A stretch of 64,000 bases of DNA from Cyclaneusma minus. Its lineage: Eukaryota; Ascomycota; Leotiomycetes; Marthamycetales; Marthamycetaceae. Of this stretch, positions 22,311 to 35,480 are shown piece after piece. Made by a program: the position numbers and the translations under genes. Positions within the stretch are counted from its first letter, which is position 1, and every line of letters starts with the position of its first letter. The notes beneath the pieces were generated by a model. It was not told where the DNA came from. It made no database searches and was given only the letters and a program-made list of their open reading frames with translations. The stretch covers positions 2,046,001-2,110,000 of the forward strand of contig JAKZHN010000001.1 in the NCBI GenBank assembly GCA_037179335.1. The letters are read 5' to 3'.

Positions 22311-23164
22311 GAATTTTAATAAGTTTTTTACCAAGCTGTTTTTTAAATTTATTATTAAAAATTTAAAAAGAATTAAAAAAATCCTAAATATGCAAATTAT
22401 AAGGAATAAATTCTTAAAAACTTTGTAAATTAATTGAAAATAATATATTAAGAATTTTTATATAAAATTTAAATTCGCCGCTGGCAAAACAAAATTTTAT
22501 TTTATTTTTATAAATAGCAGCAATGCAATAAATCTTATTAAAATAATAAATAAAAAAACAAAAATAGATTTATATTAAGAAAAATTGGAAAAGCTAATAT
22601 ATTTTATAATATTAATAAAATCTGATTTTTGCCATATTATAAAAAGGCTAGTCTAATTTATAGCTAATTTTTATAAGCGGTATAATTTAGGGCTAATTTG
22701 GCTGCTATATTATTTTGAAACTATAGTAAATTAAAAAATTAAATATAAAATAAAATAAATAAAAAAGGGTAAATTAAAAATTTATAATAATGCTTTTTAT
22801 AAATTGCTTTTTAATAAAAAAAAATAGTGGTTTTATAGCTATGCTTTTAAAAAGCCCAATATTATAATTAAGGCAAAGGTAAAACAGTATTTTTATATTT
22901 ATTTATAAGGCTAAATATATAGCAGCCGCTGCAAATACTAAGCAAAAATAATAAATTATTTAAATGCTAAAAAATATTAAATATAGCAAATTAATAGAAA
23001 ATAATCCCTATTATATAAATACAAAAGAAAATAACTAAGCCATTATAGCCTTTACTAAAACATTCCAGCTTTATAAAAAGTCTAAATATGTTAATATTGC
23101 CTATTATTTTATTAAAAAATTAGAAAACAATTGCAAGCGATAAATAATTTATATTAATATTTAA

Positions 23165-23245
23165 AATATAATTGCGGAAGGATTTACCAAGGCATTATAA
23201 AGGGTTTAATTTATTAGATTTAAAAAGCTATTAGAATTAAAAAAT
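23165..23245 (+). pseudogene. Relic of copia RNase H C-terminus (element D)
   Basis: IAEGFTKAL, then after two stops FIRFKKLLEL. This is the ADG-TKAL terminal motif of copia polyproteins, about 100 bp before the 3' LTR. Confidence 0.8.
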
Positions 23246-23339
23246 AAAGATTTGGGAAAAAAAAAGCGCCGGGTAGAATAGGCATTTAATATAAAGGAAT
23301 AAAGCTATAAAAAGCCATATTATTAAAAATTAAGGAAAA

Positions 23340-23524
23340 TATTAAAATGCCCTTTTAATGTTTAAATTAACCCTTTATTAAAATACCCTGGTTATATATA
23401 AGGAATTACGCCATTTCTATATATATAAGCGAGGGAGAAATGCACAATATTTCCAAGCTGTAAAATGGCCTTCCTTTTTTAATACAATATATTTAAAGGG
23501 TCCAACCCACGTTAGATTCGAATA
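23340..23524 (+). repeat. 3' LTR of element D
   Basis: 185 bp. Its last part keeps more G/C (GGGTCCAACCCACGTTAG) than the left copy, so the two LTRs were RIPed unequally. Confidence 0.9.
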
Positions 23525-25454
23525 ATTATTGCCTTTATAATTCACTTTTACCGATTTTTTTTTAAAAAAAACGCGCATTTTAGATTATAAAATTATTTAA
23601 AACATTGTTATTAAAAATAAAATTTAGCGTTTTTTAAATAACCAAAAACCTGGTTATAGCAATAATGAATATAAATAAAAAACAGCAATAGCAATAGAAA
23701 CGCTAATAATAAAAGCAATTTTAATAGCAATAATAATAGCAAAAACCACCAAATATACCAAAAATATAAAAATCCATAAAAATCCAATATTAAAAAAAAT
23801 AGAAAAATAAAAATAATTTAAAAAACAATTGTTTCAAATATTATTAAATTAGCTATATAAAATAAAACTATTCAAATAATAAAATTTTAATAAAAAAAAC
23901 CAAAAAAATAGGCCAAATTTAAATAGGCGAAAAAAAAGCGTATTTAATTCCAAATCGGAAAATAATATTGCTTAAAAACAATTCTCAAGCATTATTGCTA
24001 AATTTTCTATAAATATTATATTTATAAACTTTAATAATATTCTTAATAATAAAAGATCTAGAATTTTATATATATTAGAAAATTGCAAATCTTTAATTTA
24101 ACTCAATAATTTTATTAATAGCAAAGCTTAAATATTATACCTTATAAATATTAGCATAGCTAAATAATTAATTACTTTTATATACCCTATTTAATTCCTA
24201 AATAAAGCCATTTTTATCTAAAAATATAATGGCAATAAAAAATATTCTATATTATTTTATATCTTTTTTAATTTAATATTTAATAATTGCAAATTTCTAT
24301 ACATTTCTTATTTAATTACTAATTTTAAATCGCACAAATCTTTATTTAATTTTAAATAGCAAAAACAACTTAAATATTATTAGAATTCTATTATTATTAT
24401 TTGCATTAATTAGCGTATTTTAAAAGCAAAGCAATTTATAATTACCAGCTTTTAAAACCGAAAATTCTTTTGAAACCAAAAATCTAAAAAAAAACTAAAT
24501 AAAAAACTAAAACAGCCTAGCAAAATAAAAGAGCCTTAATATAGCCCAATATCAAATCTATAATATACTGCAATTGAAGCGCTATAATATAATATGCTAT
24601 AATAAATCCTAAAACCAACTCCTATGCACCGGATTGCAATTTATAAAACTCTATAAAAAATAAATTAAAAATTAACCTAAATTTTACATTTTTTTAAAAC
24701 CAAGTCCCGGGACTAAATAAATAAATAAAAATTAAATTTAAAAATATTTCGAAAATTGGCTCTAAAAATATCCCAGCTTTAAATATATATATAATTTTTG
24801 CAAATAGCATATAATAAAATTGAAATAATTTAAAAAAAAACAGCGCTATCGCCTCTATTTAATTCTTGCACAAAATCAACAAAAGGCTAAAAGCTGGAAG
24901 ATTGCTAAAAAAAACCAAAAATTAATAATAATGCTATATTTTAAAAAAGACTTTCTTTAAAATTAAATAAAGCAGCCTATATTGGTTTTAAATAAATTTT
25001 AAATTAAATTGCTAAATTAAAAATTGCATAATATAAAAATCAAATTAAAAAAACCAAAAAGTAAATTATTTTACTCTTTATTTTACATTATATTAAAAAG
25101 CCAATTAAAGCTTATTTAAAGATATTTGTAAAATAACCTGGCCAAAAAATTTATTTAATTAATATTTTCTTTATTTGCCACTCCAATATGTTTTATTAAA
25201 ACACCTAAAAAAAAGCTTTATTTTTATATAGATTATTAAAAGCTTAATAAAATTACCAAAAAGATTATTATCCATTTCTATTATGTAAAAAAATTCTATT
25301 TAAATTTAGCAAAGCTCAATATTTTATTAAATTAATATTTAATAAATTCTTCACCAAATTCGCATAAATATTGCCAGCTAAAAATCTATAATCTTTTATA
25401 TAAAATATAGAATTTACAAATACAAAATACTATTATTTAAATTAAACAATAAAC

Positions 25455-25680
25455 CGGTAATTTTCTAGCAATATATTAATGATATATTATTTAATTTATT
25501 AAATAAAATTAGCATAGCTTTTATTAATAATATTTTTATTTATAGCAATAATCTCGCTTAATATAAAAAAACGTTTTAAAAATATTGTATAAATTTAAAA
25601 TTGCAAAAGTACAAGCCAATATTAAAAAATATAATTTGTTTATAATAAAAACCAAATATTTAAACTATATTAGTTTTTTA
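25455..25680 (+). pseudogene. Relic of Ty3/gypsy reverse transcriptase (element A)
   Basis: Reading from 25469 gives QYINDILFNLLNKIS then AFINNIFIYSNNLA, which follows the gypsy RT pattern of a finger/palm segment and catalytic box. Both catalytic Asp codons read Asn (AAT AAT at 25526-25531), which G-to-A mutation on this strand would produce. Stops follow immediately. Confidence 0.75.
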
Positions 25681-26659
25681 AATAAAATTCGCATTAATTC
25701 TAAAAAAATAGCAGCCGTTAAAAACTGGCAATAATTTAAAAAAAACAAGCTAAAAGAATCCAATTATTTTCAAAATTTCAAAATTTCTATTAAATTCCAT
25801 TAAAAATTATAATTAATTAGCATATTTTTTAAACCGTTTAATTTATAAAAATCAAATTTGAAAATAAATAAACAAGTACCAAAACGCATTTAATAAATTA
25901 AAAAAAAACTTTATTATTAGCGCTAAATTTTGCTAATTATATTTTTAGCTATAAATATAAATTAAAAACTAATGCATTAAATAAAGTAATCAATTTTTTT
26001 TTAAAAACATCCTAATAAACTTTAGCACCTAATTTCCTACTTTTTTAAAATTATAAACAAGCACCAAATAAATTACAAAATTTATAATAAAAAATTATTA
26101 GCTATTATCCTATTCTTTATATATTAAAAAACCTATTTATTAAGAGTTTCCCAAAGAATTTAAATAATTAGCAATTATAAAGCTTTAAAATAATTTATAA
26201 TATTAAAGGCTTTTAATGCTTGGCAAATATATTAATAGAAAATCTTTAATAAATATTATTTAAAGTTAAATATAAACTAGAACTTTTAAATAAAGCCAAT
26301 TTTTTAACTTTTTAAAAGCAAAACCTAAATTAAATTACCGCTATAAAAATTTTAAATTCCACGTATATAATATTGCTAAAAAAATACTTAAATTTCAAAT
26401 TCATTTAAAATTTGCAATTAAACGCAATTGTTTTTTTTAATCTAGCGCTAATCAAGCTTCTGCAAATTAAATTAATTAATAAATTGCTTTAAGCTAATTA
26501 GCAATTTGTGTTTTAAAAAGATATTATTAAACGGCCAAAAATATAATAAAAATTGCAAACTCAATAAATCCCGCAATTTCTAATATAAAAAACAATTTAA
26601 TACTATATAAAAGACAATTGATTATACCATTAATTGATATTCTACAAATTAAAGTGATA

Positions 26660-27125
26660 GTAAAAATGCATAATAATATCTAAATAATTTACCCCGGCTA
26701 TATTAAAACCCGCAAATTAATTTAAAAGCGTTATTAATAATTTGTTTTCTAGCAATATTAACCATTATATTAAAAATTAAAAATTTTATATAAAAGCTAG
26801 AATATTATAAAATAAAACGCCAAATCTATTAAATTCGCTACCAGCCCTAAATTAATTTCCATTATATACCAAAAAGTAAAAACAGCTATAATATGGTAAT
26901 AATTATAATTTATTAATTTAATAAAAAAGTTTTTACAATGCTTTATTTCCAAATAATAAATATATACAAAATTGCAAAACTCTTCCATACAATTATATAT
27001 TATATTTATAAAATTTCTAAAACCATTATATTAAATTAGAAACCACAATTTATTTTAAACTTTAAAAGAATTATAAAAATATTTAATACAGCAATTTATT
27101 TTTTATTAGCCTACCAGCTATAAAT
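26660..27125 (+). pseudogene. Relic of Ty3/gypsy integrase (element A)
   Basis: A zinc-binding-type segment (His at 26669, then YPGYIKTRKL) is followed, in another frame, by the end of the catalytic core at 27046-27120 (QFILNFKRIIKIFNTA, then LAYQ). Frame changes and stops show it is dead. Confidence 0.65.
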
Positions 27126-28865
27126 TAATAATTAAATTAAAATTAAAAATGCTATTTTAAATCTATAATTTACCTTTTTTACTAATTAATTTTAAAGTAA
27201 TTGGCCAAAATAATTATTTTTTATAAATATAGCAATTACAATATTATTGCAAGAATTAATTAATATAAACCCAATAAAAATAAAAATAAAAATAAAAATA
27301 AATCATATATAAGCTTTAATTAAAGAACTCCCAAATTTAAATCCCTTATATAAATACTAAACCGGAATAATATAATTAAATAATAAATTTATATTCGGCA
27401 TTATTAAAAAATTGCTAAAACTAGCATAAAAATTGCCCAGCAATTATAAATAATTTAAATAAATAAATATTATTATATTATCGATTTTAATATTAAAAAC
27501 TATATTTATATTATAATTAAATATTTATTTATTTATTTATTAATCTTAATCGTTATCTAGCTATTAAAGCCATGCAATAATAACTAAAATAATAAATTAA
27601 ACAAGGCTAAAACCATAAAAAAATCCAAATAAAATCCGGACCTTTAATCCTTTCCTAAATTAAACTACCCTAATTTCTTTTTGTAAAAATAGCGGAAATT
27701 CTTCGCTATAAATAAATTGCGGGCCTATATAAATAAAGCTCCAATAATACTATGCCTTTAAATCCTGCTATTGCTGATTACTATAATTGTCAATTTAAAA
27801 ATCCACCGAAAAAAATCCAAATCCTAAATCCATTTATATTTATACTATATTCCCAAGCCAATTTCTCTATCCGGCTAAATTCCTTTCTAGCTTCAAATAA
27901 AATCCAGCTTTTTATATTTTCTATTTTTAAGTTTCTGCTATTTATATCAAATTTAAAAACTGCTTTCCTATTAGATTAAAACCAGCCAGTCCGTTTATAA
28001 CCTATAATTAAAATTTTATAAATAAATCTAATTAGCTAATTTCTAAATTAATTCCCTTTTATTTAATATTATTATAGCGTATTTAAAATTTCTAATAAAT
28101 TATAAAAAAATAAATTTCCTATATTAGGAAATCGCCGGCTTTAAAAACCTTCTATTGCAAATAAAAAAACCATATATTTTAGGCTTTAATAAAATCCCAG
28201 CCAATTGCCTTATTTCAATCTATTAAAGTATATTTATTTCGTAGCCCCCTAATATTATAGCCTTTTTAATGCTAATATATAGCATTAAAAAAGCTTTAAA
28301 TTAATAATAGCGAAACTTTCAAATTCTATATAATTTTCAATATTAAAAAAATTATTTAGCAATTTTCTAAATAAAATACAATTCTTTAAATAATAAATTA
28401 TAAAGTTTTTTTAATTATTTTCTTTTGCATTTAATATCCTAAATAAGCCTAATTTATATAAAAAAAACAGGGCAATAATATTAATTTATAATATTAATAC
28501 CGTAAATAAAAATTCGCCAAATTAAAGCCAAAGCCCAATTATAATTATTTTTAAAATATAAATACCGTTATAAATAAAAATAATATATATATACCAGCTA
28601 TTTAATAAAAACCGGTTGAAAAAAATATTAAAATATAAAATTTACAAAAGACTCGGGGCTTTTAGCAGCTATATATTGGCTATTTAGCAAAATTAAGTTT
28701 TTTTTTTTAATTTAGCGCATATTGTTTTTTAATTTAGCGTAAGAAAAGGCTCGGGCTTTAATGAAAAATAATATATTATTAATTTATTAGCAGTGGCAAA
28801 AGAATATATAGCAAAATAATAAAAAACGCAAAATATATTTATTAATTTTTAAATATTTCCAATAA

Positions 28866-28900
28866 TAAGCTAGCTAATAGCTAGCTATTATTATTATTAT
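28866..28900. repeat. Short palindrome with AGCTAGCTA
   Basis: AATAATAAGCTAGCTA and its inverted copy TAGCTAGCTATTATT lie back to back, giving a hairpin of about 16 bp per arm inside the 3' part of element A. Confidence 0.5.
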
Positions 28901-30035
28901 TGCTATAATTAATGTATAATGTTATAAATTGCAAAACTTTTCTTGCAATATAAAAAATAATATTATTAATAGCAAAGAATTTAAAAGCCGGAAAATTGCT
29001 AAAAGCTATTTGGAAAAATATTCGCTATATTTATAATAATTAAAAGCGGTATTTTAACCCTATTAAAAATAAACTCTTTTATTGGATTTTAATATTTGAA
29101 TAGCAATATTGGCAATTTTTTAAATTTCTAATAGAAATTCAATTAACAATAGTAAAATTGAAATTATTACTGCTATTAAATTGAAATCATTATTAAAATT
29201 TAATAAACTAGCTAAAAATGCATTAAAAAGTTTCTAGCCAATTAAAATAGCCTAAAGCCGCCGTAAAGCAATTCTGGCATTTTTTTAATTTTGTTTTCGG
29301 CTATTTAATAGCAATAATTACCAATGGCAATAACGAGATTAAATTCCTTGCTATTATTAAATAATTAATACTATTTAACATAAAAAGAAAGCTAAATTAA
29401 TTGCTATAGCGCTTAACCGGCCAAAAGCCGCAATTCGTAAAAACCGATTTTGCTTTTGTATATATAAATTATAATTAAATATTAAAAAGCTTTATAGCCC
29501 AATTAGAAATTAATAAATAAAATAACCGAATTTTAGAAAGTTATTTAAAAACAAATTGCTATTTTAACCTACCTAAAAATCTTCGGATATACCTAATACT
29601 CTATTTTAGCAAATTATAATTAATTGGATTAAACCCGTTTTCTAGGCAAATTATAAAATCCAAGCTATTAATAGAAATTAATAATTATAAAAAATAAAAA
29701 AAATTCAAAATCTCAAATTCGCAGCTATTAAAATGGAAGCTTTATTACCAAGTAAATTAAAAACCATAATATAATCCCCATATTAAATAATTCCTATATA
29801 AAAACCTTAAATACGCATTTATAAAGCTTAAAAAATTTCACAATACTAACCTTTTAAAACCAAAGCCTTCAAAAAATTAAATAAATAAAAAGCATATAAT
29901 AAAGCATTAAAAACAAGAACTAAAATAATAAATTTATTAAAAGCAAATATTATTTAAATAGCTTCAACATAAATAAATTGGAAAAAAAAAAAAAAAAACA
30001 AGCCTGCAAATAAGCCTTTTAACCGGAAAAAATAT

Positions 30036-30230
30036 TATAATAGTTTTGGGCCGTATATTATATTTTCTATTTTGCAAATATATAACCGGATTAATTATAG
30101 CTTTGGTTCTTTTTATATATAAAGCTTTTCAAAGCTTTTTAAACTTTCTTTTCTTTTTTATAGCAATAAATACCTATTAATAGCAGTTTTTTACTCGGTC
30201 TAATTTAAAGCGGAAATCCAGGTCGTGATA
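30036..30230 (+). repeat. 3' LTR of element A
   Basis: 195 bp partner of 16453-16646. It ends GTCGTGATA, where ACA is the likely original end. A purine run (CCGGAAAAAA, 30023-30032) lies just upstream as a possible polypurine tract. Confidence 0.72.
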
Positions 30231-31297
30231 TATTATAAAAAACTTTAATCCGTATTATATAATATAGAATACCGATACGCATAAATTTTCTTTTATATAT
30301 TTAATTATACGTGTAAATACTAATACGTATTTTGCTTTTTTATATATTAAATAAATACGATATTTTGCAAATTTTATATAATCTCTTTTTATTAATACGA
30401 ATATTAAATAAATACGCGGGTAAATACGGTATTTAAAATTTCTATATAATATTTAAAAGTTTTATATAATATAGCCAAATATATAAAATTTGCAAAATAC
30501 CGTATTTATTTAATACCCGTATTGATACGCAGAAAATTCTATATATATTTATATTTATACGTATAATTAAATATATAAAAAAGATTTATACCGAATTTAC
30601 CTATTATATGAAATTTTTATACAATATTTAAAAACTTTATATACTATTTAAAATTTCCATACAATATTTAAAATTTCTATACTATAACTAAGTATATTAA
30701 AAAAAACTTAGACGTATAAATATTTAATATTATATTATTATAATATATCAAAGAATATAAATTAATAAATTTTTTATTTATTTTTTATTTCGAATTTATT
30801 ATTCTTTTTATATTAAATTACAAATTATCGTATTCACTCGTATTTACTCGTGTTCACGTGCATAAAGCTAATCCAAATTTATATAATAAAAACATATTGA
30901 ATTTTATATTATTACATATTTTGCCAATCCAAACTAATAATTGGATTAAAATTAGCAATTAAATTAAAATCAGCAGCTAATCCGGCGCTTTCCATTTATT
31001 TTCAAAAAGATTTAACGCTATTAAAAAAATATATATATAAACTAATCCCTAAAATCCTTAATTATTATTGAAAAAAAAATATATATATATAAAATACAAA
31101 TTAGCCAGCGTTTATATTTTTCCCATTTACCTATCTTGCTTCATATTTTGCGTATATATATATAGCTTAAAAAAACTAATCGGATCTGCTATTAATACAA
31201 AAATAAATTAGCAAATAAATACAATTAAAAGAAACCCCCAAATAGCAGCAAAAAAGAAATCGATTTACTAATATCCTATCATATATATAAAATATAT
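30231..31297. other. AT-rich spacer between elements A and B
   Basis: About 1.07 kb of RIPed sequence. The palindromic element at 30268-30597 is the only structure I can resolve. Repeated short runs such as AATATTTAAAATTTC follow it. No coding content. Confidence 0.5.
30268..30597. mobile_element. RIPed palindromic (MITE-like) element
   Basis: Two arms of about 110 bp are inverted copies: 30272-30378 and 30481-30593. Matching blocks include CGATACGCA against TGCGTATC, TATATATTTAATTATACGT against its complement, and AAATACGATATTTTGCAAAT against ATTTGCAAAATACCGTATTT. CG-containing ACG/CGT words are unusually common here. No coding capacity. A non-autonomous inverted-repeat transposon is the simplest reading; target-site duplication not resolved. 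Confidence 0.6.
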
Positions 31298-31488
31298 TAT
31301 CGAATTTATAAAGTTCGGGATTTTACGCGCGTAATAGGATATTTACAATATTGTATTTGTTTAAGAAAACAAAAATTGGTAAAGGGCGCGCCAAACCTTA
31401 AAAGTCTAATGCCCGTCTAATTAATTAGCGCTAAGCGCTTGGGATATATTATATATATATATATATAGCCGTTCCGGCTATTTTAATA
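31298..31488 (-). repeat. 3' LTR of element B (left copy)
   Basis: 191 bp. It shares GGATTTTACGCG, GGATATTTACAATATT-like, GGCGCGCCA, CCTTAA, GCGCTAAGCGCT and TAGCCGT with the right copy. The centre is expanded as an (AT)n run where the right copy has GCACGTGC. Confidence 0.82.
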
Positions 31489-31589
31489 CTAGCAATCTTT
31501 TCTTTATAATATTTACCTATTATAGCTAATAGCTAGCTAATTAAATTCTTTTTCAATTTTTCATCTTTCTTTTTTTGCAATTTACCCAT

Positions 31590-31790
31590 TTCTGCATTTT
31601 AATTTTAAAAATATTTAAATTAATAAAATCGTTAAATGCATTATTGCAATTAATTTCAATTATAGCATTAATTAAATTATTATAGCCGTTAATTTAGTAT
31701 ATATTTTGGACTTTTTTAAGCTTAATTTTTTTTAAAATATAGTATATTTATTATTAATCTTTTTTCTATTATTATTTTTAGCTTAATTGA
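31590..31790 (-). pseudogene. Relic of the polyprotein C-terminus (element B)
   Basis: Minus-strand reading gives INGYNNLINAIIEINCNNAF, then NDFINLN and KIKMQKW. It parallels the terminal NPADAM-TK motif preserved better in elements C and E. It shows that the sequence left of element C belongs to B. Confidence 0.65.
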
Positions 31791-32282
31791 ACAATTATAT
31801 AAAGTAAATAAATTTATGTAAATTATTATTGGAGCCGAAAAGAAAATTAAATTATTTTAAAATTTTAAATAAAATAAAATTTAAAGCTATTGCTATATTT
31901 ATAAGTTATATAGCTATTAAAACTTTACTTGATAATATATTTCTGATTATTTCTTTAAATTTAATTAAGCTCTAATAAACCAAATTTCCAATAATTTGAA
32001 AAATATAGCTTTATTTATTTATTTCCTTATTTGCAATAATAATAAAATAGCCAATTTAAAAGCCTTTATTTTAATTATTAATAAAGCTTTTATTTGCAAA
32101 AGCGAAAATTTTAATTTTGGATAAATTCAGCTTAATATATAGCAGGCTATATTCCAAATTCTTTAAACACTGTTTTTTTTTTAATAAATTCCTTTTGCTT
32201 TTAAATTATTATAAATAATTATAGCTATATAAGCATTATAGGCCTTATATTTTATATAATTATATTTTAAAATAAAAGCATT

Positions 32283-32465
32283 TATTGCGACCTTTTTTAT
32301 AAATGGTAGCTCAAGGGTAAAGGTGCTTTAGGCACCGGTTTTGGCGCGTGGGTATAGCTTTATTCTTATATTTATTGCCGGAGTTTTATTTTATATAATT
32401 AATTATATTATTATTATTATTACCATTATTGCGTACGCAATTATAAATTCCTAATAATTCCAATA
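32283..32465 (+). repeat. 5' LTR of element C
   Basis: 183 bp. Starts TATTGC (from TGTTGC). Shares ACCATTATTGCGTACGCAAT, TTTAGGCA and GGTTTTGGCGC-like blocks with the right copy. Confidence 0.9.
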
Positions 32466-34989
32466 TTGATTAGTATTTTTTACTGGAGAATATAAACCGG
32501 CAAAGGTAATTTAAGAAGGTAAAATGGCCAGATCTTTGCTATTAAAATATTAAAGGATTTGATAGTTTATATTATACCTTTTTTTTATAAAATAGTGACC
32601 TCATTTTTGCTTTATAAAGCATTAAGAAAATTAATTTTATTTTAAAAATTAAAAGGCAAAAAGGCTATTGAATCTTTTTTAAAAAAATACTATCGGATAG
32701 CTTTTAAGCATTGTTTTAATTAAAATTCGTTTAACTTTTTTTAAATTCAAAGTGTTTTATATCCTATTATATATAATTTGCAATAGCGCCTTTAATTAAA
32801 TTGCGGGAATTGCAAAAACCTTAAGAATTAATTTTATTTTTTATACTAATTGCTAATAGTAAAATTGAGTTTTGCTAAGTTTATACGAAAAAAAATTATC
32901 CGAAACATCCATTATTTTTAAATGGTTTATTTTTTATTTGAAAAATAGCTTTACTTCCGCCTTTTTTATCTTTTAAGTAAATACCAAATTTAATGCCAAT
33001 TTTTCCGCCCTTTTTCCCGTTTTTTTAAGCTTTTAATTTTCATTAGGAAGTTATAATCAAGATAAATTTCCTGGCGCATTTTTTATTAGCCTTAACTCTT
33101 TTGCCTGCAAATTTAAAGCAAAACAAATTGCTTTAATTAAAGATTTAAAAATTGGTAGATTTGTTTTCAAAGCTGCTGCTATAAAGTTTGCTGCCGCTAT
33201 TCTTAAAGCTTTTAAAGCCGAGAGCTTTTTGCGTTTTAAAGACGTTTTCTTTTAATCCGAAAATCCTGTTATTTTTATGAATTTTTAAAAGCCTTTTTTT
33301 TCCAAATCCAATATAATTGCTAATAATAAAATGGCAATCCGTTATTAATTAATTATTAATACCAATTTGTTTCATATTTATATAAATAAATGTAATAGCA
33401 ATACTTTAAATATTAATTAATATAGTATTTGGATTAAAAAAAAGGTTAATATTTTTATTTTATACCGGCTTTGGTTTATAAAATATAGGGATTATATTAA
33501 TAAAGCCTTGTTTAAAAATTTAAAAATAGCTTTAGCAATTAGGAAATCAATGCTTTTAATAAAGCAAATCCTAATATTTTAAAGATTTTTAAAGATTTCC
33601 TTTATAATAGCGGAGTTTATATTAATAAGGCCAAGGCCAATAAAGACCTTTTTAATTTGCGGGAATAAAAGGCTTTTTTAATATGGCCTAATTTTGAGTT
33701 TATTTATATAAAAGCTTAGGCAAGCTTTAAATCCGTTAAATTTGCAAATCCAGCTTTGCCAATTTTGCCAATTTTAAAAATTAATATATTAAGCCCGAAT
33801 CCAAATATTGTTATTATTGATATCGAATCCGAATTCTTTATTATAAATACCCTTGCAAATTTACTAGCCTAGGTTTTAAAGCCTAATTTAAAGCAATTGC
33901 CTATTAATATTAATGGCATTGTTTAAAAAGCTATTTTGTTTGACTTTAATGCTTTATTTAATAAAAACAAAATATAAAAACCATTAATATTATAAACGTT
34001 TATAATTTAAACGATTTTAAATATAGTATTAAATTTTATAATATTTTGAATATTAAAATTGCTATTTTTAAAACTATTTGCAAGAAAATAAGCCTTTAAA
34101 AAGTTTATTAATATAATGCGTTTTTTATTATATCAAAAAATAAAGCTTTTATTTCTTTTTATATTAAATTAATTAATTTGGCCATTTTATTTGATATTTT
34201 TATTATTAAACTGTATAAAAAGTTTTAAACTAATGCTATCTATCAAAAATTTATTAATATATAGTTTTTTTTAAAAAATATTATTAATAATTTCAACAAT
34301 TTTAAAAAAACCAAGCTTTAATGCCTAAAGATTTTTATTTTTAAGGTTTTTTAAATTAATTAAAATTTGCCTGCTAATTATTAGGACGACGTTATTAAAT
34401 ATAATAGAATTCTCTATATTTGCATATTAATTTTAAATTAATAGTTTAAATTAGTTTTTAGCCTTTAAATAAATAATGCTATAGTTATTATTTAATAACT
34501 TTTATATTGGTAAATATAATATTAGATTTGGTAAGGGTTTTGCAGGAATTATTGGTATTGTTTTAGTTTTTATATTTTTCGGATTAATTAAATTTTATAT
34601 TATTTTAATTAATATTTTGTTTTTAATGTATATTAATAATATAAATTGCTTAAAAATTGGATTTCATAATTTCCAAAACGTTTTGGTATTTGGTGTTTTT
34701 TTAATTATTTATAAATAGAAATATTTATAAATGCTTTTAATTAGTATTAAGCTATTTTTAAAGCTTGTTTAATATTATTTAACCAAAGCTAAACTTTAAA
34801 AACTTTATTAATATTTTAAATATTTAAGCGTTTTTAAATTGGCCAAAATTTTAAAGCGCGTTAAACACAAGTTTAAATGAATTATATTAAAAGAAATTGC
34901 TAAACTTTGCGATTTTAATTAGCGCAAAGGCAAATTTAAAAATTTATTTAAATTTAGGCTTTATAAAAATTATTATTTTAATGCTAAAA

Positions 34990-35480
34990 TTAAAGTAAAT
35001 ATTATAAAATCAAATGTATATTTTATATTTTATATTATTAATATTGCTATTAGCTTTTAGGCTGCTATATATTTTTATAATATTTTTTTTAAAAATATTT
35101 GGAAAACTACTTAACGCTGCTAGATTAATATTTATTAAGGCTTATTTAATTGTATTATTTATAATATTGGCTTGGAATTTGCTAATATTAAATTTTATAA
35201 AGAATTTTGATTTTTAGAAATTAAAATTAAAAAGGTTTCAATTAAAATTTATAAGAATATTAATAAGCTTAAATACTATTCTACTATATTTTAAAAACTT
35301 TAACAAATAATTTAAATTAATTATCCGCAGCTTTTTAAGAAAATAATTTTATAAATGGCTATAAAAGCTATTAATAATATTATTAGCCTTAATAATGTTA
35401 TGCTTATTTTTTTAATATTTTTTTAATATTTTAAATCTATAGCAAAACTTTCTTTATTGCCTTTTATAATTTATTAGGCC
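34990..35480 (+). pseudogene. Relic of copia-type integrase core (element C)
   Basis: Reading from 34995 gives VNIIKSNVYFIFYIINIAIS, then AAIYFYNIFFKNIWKTT, then GLFNCIIYNIGLEFANIKF and, later, MAIKAINNI. The run follows the D-x-D-E integrase of this fungal copia lineage, with first Asp read as Asn and Trp/Gln codons as stops. Confidence 0.8.

Larger units (their letters stand above)
17877..23524 (+). mobile_element. Element D: RIPed Ty1/copia LTR retrotransposon nested in A
   Basis: LTRs at 17877-18061 and 23340-23524 are both exactly 185 bp and start TATTAA.ATGCCC (from TG). The insertion is flanked by ATTAT on both sides (17872-17876, 23525-23529). Total 5648 bp, typical of copia. Plus-strand relics in copia order: integrase C-terminal part near 20735-21060 (KIWGCRIWFYI, YYPDLK), RT near 21882-22300 (KYKICLIARSF, YFDISNVFTKA, catalytic box YINNI at 22273), RNase H end at 23171-23240 (IAEGFTKAL ... 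FIRFKKLLEL). Stops interrupt throughout. A possible polypurine tract AAGGAAAA precedes the right LTR. Confidence 0.9.
16453..30230 (+). mobile_element. Element A: RIPed Ty3/gypsy LTR retrotransposon, split by element D
   Basis: LTRs at 16453-16646 (194 bp) and 30036-30230 (195 bp) share TATAA at the start, GGCCGTATA, GCAAATATATAACCGGA and ATTATAGCTTT, and differ nearly always by C/T or G/A. Flanks TTTTA and TATTA are a weak target-site match. Without the inserted element D the length is about 8.1 kb, normal for gypsy. Plus-strand relics: reverse transcriptase around 25455-25680 (QYINDIL then FINNIFIYS, the Y-x-D-D box now I-N-N), integrase zinc-binding end near 26669-26760 (H then YPGYIKTRKL), and integrase core end at 27046-27120 (QFILNFKRI ... 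LAYQ). RT before integrase is the gypsy order. All frames are full of stops. Confidence 0.78.

Noticed and set aside
35014..35217. 67-codon ATG frame with hydrophobic translation
   Set aside because: Out-of-frame reading of the element C integrase relic; the hydrophobic look comes from A+T richness.
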